A DNA stretch of 47,121 nucleotides from Branchiostoma floridae (Eukaryota; Chordata; Leptocardii; Amphioxiformes; Branchiostomatidae): contig NC_049995.1 in assembly GCF_000003815.2 (NCBI RefSeq), forward strand, positions 16,881,301-16,928,421, written 5' to 3'. Positions 1 to 9,800 of the stretch are shown here, piece after piece. Position numbers and translations under genes: made by a program. Under the pieces are notes generated by a model, which was not told the DNA's origin, ran no database searches, and saw only the letters and a list, made by a program, of their open reading frames with translations. Positions within the stretch are counted from its first letter, which is position 1; the number at the start of each line of letters is the position of its first letter.

Positions 1-60
1 TTTGACAAGTTTTGACAAGTTTGACAAGTTTTGACAAGTTTGACAAGTTTTGACAAGTTG
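1..60. repeat. Short tandem repeat, TTTGACAAGT unit
   Basis: The first 60 bases are tandem copies of a 10-11 bp unit (TTTGACAAGT with one or two extra T). The array continues off the left edge. It lies in an intron of PREP. Confidence 0.9.
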
Positions 61-113
61 TATTTCAAGCTGTACGGCATTGCAGCAGTATAGGCTGGCT
101 GAATTGTGCAGAC

Positions 114-527
114 TAGGGGTGGGTACCGGTACAAAACCGTTTTTTTCCTAATGGACCGGTCCAGAAAAACCAGACCTGAAAAAAATCGGTGGACCGGATG
201 TTGGACCTATTGGAAAATAAACAGATTATATGAACAGGCATTCACACGTTTTGGGGCTTACTGGTCGAGGAAAATAACAAGAGCGAAGTAGAGTAGGGTC
301 TATAGTCATTGCTACCAAAATTTACGGAGGCAGTTAGCCTTGTAGGATTCTAAAATGCCAGTGGGAGTCGAATACTCCTCAAAACAGATTTCTTTGTAGC
401 GAAATGGACCACTTTTTTGAGTATCGTCCATTTACAAGTTCTCACATACTGAATCAGGTCCAGGTTCAGGTCCGGACCTGGACCTAATCCTCTGGACCTG
501 AATTTTCTGTACCGGTACCCACCGCTA
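114..527 (+). mobile_element. hAT-type MITE, copy 1 (TAGGGSTGGGTAYCGGTAC family)
   Basis: This non-autonomous element begins TAGGGGTGGGTACCGGTAC and ends with the matching inverted terminus GTACCGGTACCCACCGCTA. The flanking 8-mers GTGCAGAC (106-113) and GTGCCGAC (528-535) agree at 7 of 8 positions, the 8-bp target duplication expected of hAT elements. The interior is rich in GGTCC/GGACC palindromes. Related copies are at about 870-1252, 11099-11464, 23674-24106 and 41000-41310. Confidence 0.8.
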
Positions 528-654
528 GTGCCGACATTTACATACATTACAAGCAGCTGTATTAGAATCTGGTCACAATATTTGAGCTAAACTGGTCACT
601 TTCACATTTCCAAAAGAAAATTATTATGTTGTTCTTATGTTTTGTTTCCCCCAG

Positions 655-820
655 TGGTGCTGAAGTATCGGATGACGGCAGGTACGTTATCCTGGCGATC
701 AGAGAGGGGTGCGACCCCGTAAACCGGCTCTACTACTGCGACCTTCAAACCGTGGACTACAAGGTCACGGGAATTCTTCCATGGGTCAAAGTGGCGGACA
801 ACTTTGATGCAGAATATGAG
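655..820 (+). CDS. PREP: PREP exon a (propeller)
   Basis: The acceptor is CCCCCAG at 648-654 and the donor is GAG|GTAACT at 821. The exon opens with the last base of a split codon, then reads [18 protein letters not shown] and on to NFDAEYE. It ends in phase 0. The segment [16 protein letters not shown] is a strong match to the PREP propeller. Confidence 0.95.
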
Positions 821-3800
821 GTAACTCCTTAACGTACTGTTAATCAAAAAAGCTTTCCTTAAGGTTTTATATTCTTGAATGGGCGATACTCAAAACAATG
901 GTCCGTTTCGCAACAAAGGAATCTATTTGATGGAGTTATTTGGCCCCATTGGCATTTGGCATTAAAATATCCTATCTGAGTCATGTGAACTACACTAACT
1001 GCCTCTGTTTTAGACCAAGTTTGACTGTAGAAACTTGGTTTAAGTGACTAACAACTACCCTCTACCTCGCTCTTGTTATTTTCTTGGGCCGTTAAGCTGC
1101 AAAACACGTGAACGCCTGCCGATATCATCTGTTCATTTTCTACTCAGTTAAAAATCCTGTCCACTTATCTTTTGTCAGGTCTGGTTTTTCTGGAATGGTC
1201 CAACAAGAAAAAGCGGTTTTGTATTGGTACGTCATACCAGTACCCACCCTTAGTGAGCACCTACTGGTAGTTCTGGGGAAAAACTATGTAGCATCAGCAG
1301 GTCTCGAAATTCAGGTGCACCCAAAATTGGAGCACAGGATGCACCCAAATATTTTCTTACATTGATGTATGTAAAGATATCAAAGTATACTAGTATACAT
1401 CATATTCTTGACATCTAAGTGTTAGAAAGATCATAAAAACGCCTGTCATGGTACTTGTTTAAGAATTTGATAGCTTTTAAATAAGTTTTATTAGTAGGTT
1501 ATTACTTAAATTTAAGTGGTGCACCCAAAATTTTTTTTTGGGTGCACCTAAGGCCACACCAATTTAATTTCTTGGTTCACGGATTTTTTCATAAAAAATA
1601 TGGAGCGAGAGGGCGAAATAAAAATAAAAATAAAAATTGTAAAATGGTTGGGGTAAAGGTAAGGGCTAATCCAAAACATAAAGAATAAAATGTTTTCAGC
1701 TTGAAAAAAGGACGAAAACACTATTACTGTACAGTAACAGCACCTGTACCCACACTTTAAGGGGCTTATGATATAAAGGCCAATTTGCTACACCAGAAAG
1801 TTAGTGAATGGTTTCATTAATGGTGAAAATTTGCTGAGTGGTAATTTTTATTTTTATTTTTTTTCCCAAAAAATTGGAGCGAGCGAATCCGTGAACCAAG
1901 AAATTAAATTGGTGCACCTAATCCCAAAAATGAATTTCGAGCCCTGATGAGTCTGAACTTCTTTGATTTTCTGCTTGACAGTACATTGCAAACGAGGGAA
2001 CACTGTTCACCTTCAAGACCAACCTGAACGCTCCTCGCTACAAACTCATCAACATCGACTTCAGCAAACCAGAAATGGTAGGTTCTCTTTGTCTATTTTT
2101 TCAATATTTTAAACTATTAATTAAAGATATATTTGCTATAATTGAAGCTGTCAAGAATAATTAGATTATTGAATCTTTCAAAGAAATTATAATTTTATAA
2201 TTTTTGAAGCTGTTTGCTGTCTGTATTTTAAGTTCATTTTCAGAAATGGTAAAGTTGTTGTTTTGAAATGTACCAACATCAAAGTGCAAATGTAGACATT
2301 AACTTCTTAACAAGATATAGGAATTTACCAACTAGATGTTTATGTACAAGATGTGTAATGTTGGTGTGGAAGGTGAGTGAGTGGGGCCATTTATATTTAG
2401 TCATCTGTTCAGTATTTACATTCTAGCCCTTCAATCCGAAGGACATACACAGTTATAGTGCATTCAGCACCAAGGACAGGGATAGCAATGTTATCAGCAA
2501 AAACTAGTGTAGTCCATAGTACCTTTGATATCATTGTCATTCAAATAGAGACAACTCCCAGACACATGCACCCAGTATTTCGAACCCTGCATGTACATGT
2601 AAAACACACATGGAAAAGTTTTGAGTGTTACGTTGTCCCTTTTCAGGACCAGTGGACGGACCTTGTAGCAGAGAGTGAAACAGATGTGATGGAGTGGACG
2701 GCCTGTGTTAACATTGTTCAGTTTTTAATGTTTAAGTTGTCACCCTTCAGGACCAGTGGACGGACCTTGTACCAGAGAGTGAGAAAGATGTGATGGAGTG
2801 GACGGCCTGTGTTAACATTGTTCAGTTTTTAATGTTTAAGTTGCCACCCTTCAGGACCAGTGGACGGACCTTGTACCTGAGAGTGAGAAAGATGTGATGG
2901 AATGGACCACCTGTGTTAACATTGTTCAGTTTTTAATGTTTAAGTTGCCACCCTTCAGGACCAGTGGACGGACCTTGTATCTGTGTTAACATTGTTCAGT
3001 TTTTAATGTTTAAGTTGCCACCCTTCAGGACCAGTGGATGGACCTTGTACCTGAGAGTGAGAAAGATGTGATGGAATGGACCACCTGTGTTAACATTGTT
3101 CAGTTTTTAATGTTTAAGTTGCCACCCTTCAGGACCAGTGGACGGACCTTGTATCTGTGTTAACATTGTTCAGTTTTTAATGTTTAAGTCGCCACTTTTC
3201 AGGACCAGTGGACGGACCTTGTACCTGAGAGTGAGAAAGATGTGATGGAATGGACCACCTGTGTTAACATTGTTCAGTTTTTAATGTTTAAGTTGTCACT
3301 TTTCAGGACCAGTGGAAGGACCTTGTACCCGAGAGTGAGACAGATGTGATGGAGTGGACTGCATGTGTTAACATTGTTCAGTTTTTAATGTTTAAGTTGC
3401 CACCCTTCAGGACCAGTGGACGGACCTTGTACCCGAGAGTGAGACAGATGTGATGGAGTGGACCGCCTGTGTGAACATTGTACAGTTTTTAATGTTTAAG
3501 TTGTCACTTTTCAGGACCAGTGGACGGACCTTGTACCGGAGAGTGAGACTGATGTGATGGAGTGGACCGCCTGTGTTAACCAGGACAAGCTGGTGCTCTG
3601 CTATCTGCATGATGTCAAGGTACAGTCTTTTATTGAAAAGTCATAGGGTGCCTTGCACTTTCAATCAGGACTTTAAACGATGTAAACTGTATCTCTGTAA
3701 TATACTTTGCCTGACCCTTACCTCTGCTCTCATGACCTCAATGAAAAGCGGCCTGCAGGCTGATTTGAGCTTTCATGAATGAACAAAGGTTCAAACAAAC

Positions 3801-6800
3801 AAAATCATGTAGGAATTTGAGCTACAGGCTTTAGAAGACAAAAAGATATACAAGCTAGTTACAAATTAAAGTGGATGCGAAATCTAAACACATTTAAGAC
3901 AAGGACTNNNNNNNNNNNNNNNNNNNNNNNNNNNNNNNNNNNNNNNNNNNNNNNNNNNNNNNNNNNNNNNNNNNNNNNNNNNNNNNNNNNNNNNNNNNNN
4001 NNNNNNNCTGAAAAAGCAAGGACAATTCTGCCCCTATGAGGCACTAAGCACTGCAAAAGTCTACTAGTACTACTGTAACAGAAGTCATACCTGGGCTGAA
4101 ATAACCTTTAATATGGGTGTTATGGAACCAGATTCTTACTTGGTTTACTAGTATCACAAGGGCTTCTACTGCTGTCACACGCACTGCCATAGATTAATTT
4201 GAATGCACTTTGAGTGTGTTGAGTGCGCTGTTGGTAGCTCAAATACAGGGTTTGGACATTGAAATAGCCATTGTTACAATTTTTGTACAATTTCCTGGAC
4301 ACAAAGCTTGAAACATTGTGTTCTCTCAGGTGGGTTTGACAAAAATAAAATAGAACATGTTGTATTCCGCATCACCCTTGATTTCCCCCCATAGGTTGTG
4401 ATTTTACCTTGGGTGATATGGAATACACCGTGCTGTATTCTATATGAACAAACCAACTCTTGCACCCTTTAGACAGAGCTGTATCTGCACGAACTGAAGA
4501 CAGGGAAGCGTATCACCACCTTCCCGCTGGACATCGGCAGTGTGGTGGGGTACTCTGGCAGGAAACAGGACTCCGAGATCTTCTACCAGTTCATGTCTTT
4601 CCTTACCCCTGGTGTCATCTACCACTGCGATCTCACCAAGGACAAACTGGAACCAACGGTAGATATAATTATGTTATCAGTAAATTTGTGTTTGGTTTAT
4701 TTGTGGGTGGCTGTGTTTATTTTGCTGCTTATAGCTTGGGAAACTGTGGACGGATCTTTATGATATTGGTAGGTGAGTAGGGGTCGGGAAACCTCTAAAA
4801 GCTTGAGAATGAGCCTTGTAGAGGCTTCTAGTGGTACTGTAGCAAAATTAATAGTTTAAGATAGTGAGTGAGTGAAGATATGTTATGATTTTTGAGTATT
4901 GGAGAAACTCAGAGAGTACAAAAAAATGTAAGTGCATGGTGTAGGTTTGAGCCCCCTAGCGGCTTTTTTTGAACTGTAAGCTTACTAAGGACAAACATGA
5001 ACCAACCGTTAAGTATTAGAACAACATTATACAACAAAATCTCTGTGAATTTGCATATACTTGTTTCAAGAGGAAGGGAGAGAAGTGAGTGGAGAGATAT
5101 GTTAACAATAGATTTGGTGGAGCATACTTTTAAATAAAATCTGTAAATGCAGAAATGTTCGCGGTTGATTAATGTTCGCGGTTTTTGTTGTGACCACTTC
5201 ACCGCGAACTTAAAACCATCGCGAACATTTTTCTATTAATGATATTAGACTGCAGTCTATGGTGTTACCGGAAAATTAAATCCACCGCGAAAAGTCCTTT
5301 TTCCCGCTACTGCGAAATTAAATCCCTGCAAACTTAAATGCATTTACAGTAACTGTTTTGTGAGCAATAGATTTTGTGTTTCTATTTTGCAGTATGTAGT
5401 TGACCATACAAAGTTACTATGCTTTTCATTGTGTCCATAATCCTTAATCCATTAGGTTTAAGTTTTGTACTTCTTATCTTTTGCGCAGGTGTTCCGTCAG
5501 ATCAAGGTGAAGGATTTTGACCCCAGCGGCTTCCAGACCGACCAAGTGTTCTTCAGCAGTAAGGATGGGACCAAGGTGCCTATGTTCATCGTGCACAAGA
5601 AGGTGAGTTCTCTATTTGTGTCTGTATTCTGTATGATTGGTTTGATAGACTTTCAGAAGACACACTAAGACTTATTGTTCTTCAGTAGTAAGGATGGCAC
5701 CAAGGTGCCTATGTTACTTGTGCTCAAGAAGGTAAGTTCTCAGTCCTTTTCTGTATCTGTATAGCCGGTATAACTGCCCCTACACATGTAGATGTACCAC
5801 ACCAGCTTCTGTATCTGTATAGCCGGTATAACAGTTTACCATCCTTCAGCATAACATAAGAACTTCAAATTCCTTATTTACAGATGTGGACCTGTACCTA
5901 AAACTCTGTACCAGGACGTGTGCCTATAAACATCCACACCTGTACCTGTACCTAGACATTGGTATCGGTATTTGTCCTTGATGTTATGTTTGTGTTTCAG
6001 GACATCCCCCTTGATGGTACCCACCCTGTTCTCCTCTATGGTTATGGAGGTTTCAACATTTCCATCACTCCTTCCTTCAGTGTCTCCAGGATTGTCTTCA
6101 TGCTTCACCTGGGTGGGATCCTAGCTGTACCAAACATTAGGGGCGGAGGGTAAGAATTTGTTACTGTTTTTTCCTAAAAAAAAAAAAAGCTTCAGAGAGC
6201 AAATTCGATAAATCTCTGTTAAGAAACTCTTAGAAAGTCTTACCCCCTTTAATACCCTCAGTATTTTCAAGGCGGGGTTGGCCCAATATATGGGCCACCC
6301 CATCTCCCAGTTGTAAATCGGGATTACCGGCGGCCATGTACATAGTCACACAAGAATCTTTTTTTTTTCGATTTATTGTTTGCTGCACCTTGCACTCTTT
6401 TTTGTTACCACGCCACCGGCCGCACGGACCTGCACCTCCACTGAGTGAGATGCTCTATAAAGGGCTTTGCTCAGTATTTATTTGAGATTGAGATACCCCC
6501 ATCCTACCTGGTTGCATACTCGCTGTTTTAAACATCGGGGGAGAAGGGGAGGGATGTTTTTTGTTTGTTCATATGAAAGGAATATTCCAAGAGCATTTTA
6601 AAGCATAAGTAGGACTCTTTCTTGAATGCTGAGTGCTAAGCAGAGAAAGCATTTTTAAAGTCTTTGGTATGACTCGGCCGGGGATTGAACTCACAACCTA
6701 CCAAATGCAAGGTGAACACAATAAAATGTATAATTGTAGCTAACATGAAATGCTTTTCTCTTGAAAATAATTTCATCAGGGGAGGTACAAACTTAGCCAA

Positions 6801-9800
6801 GTTTGGGATTGTGTTCTTGCCACAAAAGTGCCACCTACATTCAGCTTCCTGTAGCAATGAGATTTTAGCATATATATTTCCTGTTAGAAGCTCTGAGGAC
6901 CCTAACTCTAACCCTTACCCCTAACCCTAAACCTAATCCTAACCCAACCCTAAGAGATATTGAAACATAAGCAAGAGTGAGTATTAACTGGTTGTGTAAA
7001 AGAATTCTCCTATATCCCATGAAATGTTTTTGTTCTTAATTCCAGTGAGTATGGAGAAATCTGGCACAAGGCTGGTACAAAGGAGAAGAAACAGAACGTG
7101 TTTGATGACTTCCAGGGGGCTGCTGAGTACCTCATCAAGAACAAGTACACCTCAGCTTCCAAGTAGGTCATCATACTACGTTTGTTGGAAGGAAAAACAA
7201 TCCCTAAAAGCTGTGTGGAAGGCCTTGTTAGAAATACATATCATATGTGTTTGTTTCAGATAATATGTTTACATTCAGTTTCAGGAGATCGAGAGACAAC
7301 TAGTGAAAGGGATTTTTGCTACCTGATTTGTCTGTATCATTTATTGTAGTGCTGAAGTCAAAGAAATAGAGAAATTCAAAATTATTTCAAGTTTGTAGGG
7401 CAACATGTTTGAACCCCTACATTTGTACATGGTAGCTTTGAACTAGAACAATCTGGTGGGGGACTGAAATCTAATATACATTGTGTTATCTACCAGCCCA
7501 ATTTGATGACTTGCAGTCTTCAGGTCAGAGAAACTAGAAGTTCCACAACCCTTCACTAGCCCTAAATCTAATCAATGAATTGTACCAAAAACATAATCTC
7601 ATTGTTATCGTATTAACAGTTATAGGATCACCGTCAATTTAGGGTTCAACAAAGGTTTGCTGGTGGGAGCCTGTGTGAACTATTTAGCCAGGATTCGAGC
7701 CCATGACATATCAATCTCGTGTATGCTAGTATAACCACTTGGCCATTCAGTGACACGCATATAGATTTTAGTTTTGGACATGCCTAACAGTACTTTAAAT
7801 ACTGATATCTGTTATATAGGATCACCATCAATGGAGGTTCAAACGGAGGACTGCTGGTTGGAGCCTGTGTGAACCAGAGGCCGGATCTGTTTGGCTGTGC
7901 CGTCTCACAAGTGCCGTGAGTAACAACTACTGTAAATGCATTTAAGTTCGCAGGGATGTAATTTCGTGGTGGCGGGAAAAATGACTTTTCGCGGTGGATT
8001 TAAGTTCACGGTAACACCATAGACTGCAGTCTAATACCATAATAGAAAAATGTTCGCAGTGGTTTTAAATTCGCGGTGAAGTGATCTCCGGGAAAACCGC
8101 GAACATTAATCCACCGCGAACATTTCTGCATTTACAGTATGTGAACATCACTACTGTCACTGAAAATATTAGAAAGAAGCAATAGTACAGACTGTTAACT
8201 GTGAAATGAATTACTAGTACCTTAAAATACAAGTGCCTGGTACTGCCTGCTGTAGTAGCATACTTACACCGAAATAAATACTTTCAAATTTTTATGTTTA
8301 TGAAGGATAAACATCCAGGCTTACAATATTGAAAGTCAATCTCAAACTGGATAGAATTTGGAATTACATCTCAACATGACACCCATCACTAGAATGAAGT
8401 GGCAGAACAATTCAACACTACACACATGTATATCTAACTGTAAAAATGGCTGAGCATATCAAAGCCACTAGCCAAACATTTTGTTGAATGTTTTCTGTAT
8501 TTCCAGTGAGTGTTATGGACATGCTGAAGTTTTCATAAGTTCACCATCGGCATATGATAACACCTTATGCTAATTTTCTACACTATACACTAATTTTTTA
8601 CTTTGGTGGTGCTTGTAACATGTTGGCACTTTCTTGTGTACTGCCCTCTACATTCCCATTGTTATGGACATGGTGATGATGATGATGATATGTATATTTT
8701 CTGTATTCCCATTGTTATGGACATGCTGAAGTTCCATAAGTTCACCATCGGCATATGATAACACCTTGTGCTAATTTTCTACACTATACACTAATTTTTT
8801 ACTTTGGTGGTGCTTGTAACATGTTGGCACTTTCTTGTGTACTGCCCTCTACATTCCCATTGTTATGGACATGGTGATGATGATGATGATGATATGTACA
8901 TTTTCTGTACTCCCAGTGTTATGGATATGCTGAAGTTCCATAAGTTCACCATCGGCCACGCCTGGACGACAGACTTTGGCTGCTCTGACAACAAGGAGGG
9001 CTTTGACTACCTCATCAAGTAAGTAATCTCTTTAAAAACAACTTGAAAAAAATTTAAAAAAAAAATGCAGGTAGAAGCACTTTTTCATACATGTGGATAT
9101 TCAGTACTGGCTACATGCATTATAGAATGATGAGAATAGAAGTAAACAAAAAAATGACCATAACAATTGTCCAGAAGTAGAAAAATCAAAACCAGAGTCT
9201 GAAGTTCTGCTGCAGTACCATAAGAAGCCACTAGGGGGCAATAATCATTTCAAGACCTAAGCATATAGCAAATATTAATACTGGGCTGAGCATAACACTT
9301 GCCTGATGGGAAACAACAGACAATAGAATGGATAGTGAGTTTATCAGGGACCCCATCAGCTGTATAATCAACACTGGATGCTGCTAGTACTACTACAACT
9401 AGTTATATTCGCAAGTAAATAGCTTATCTTTCCATACAAAGTGTCCTATCAAACAATAACCAACGGCATGTTTCCATAGGAACTCCCCTCTCCATCGAGA
9501 AGTACCCTGCCATTCCGCAATGTTTGTTTATTTGTTTTTTTTTTCGTTTCCATAGATACTCGCCTCTTCACAACATCCAGACCCCGAGCGACTCGGTGGT
9601 CCAGTACCCCGCTATCCTGTTGTTGACTGGTGACCACGACGACCGAGTCGTTCCACTCCATTCCCTCAAGTTCATCGCTCAACTACAACACACAGTGGGG
9701 AGCAACCCCAAACAGGTAATACTGTAAATTCAGAAATGTTCTCAGTGGATTAATGTTCACGGTTTTCGCGGTGACTATTGTGGTATTGGACTGCAGTCTA

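Noticed and set aside
2458-2793. 111-codon plus-strand open frame
   Set aside because: It runs through the first exon-edge copies of PREP and their intronic flanks; only the DQWTDLV segment is exon-like and it is a decoy copy.
2647-3514. CRISPR-like array
   Set aside because: Units are contiguous 104/70-bp repeats without unique spacers, in a eukaryotic intron; this is a minisatellite.
9471-9500. Possible upstream copy of the PREP exon j acceptor (TTTCCATAGGAACTCCCCTC)
   Set aside because: It resembles TTTCCATAGATACTCGCCTC but the match is too short and imperfect to call a copy with confidence.
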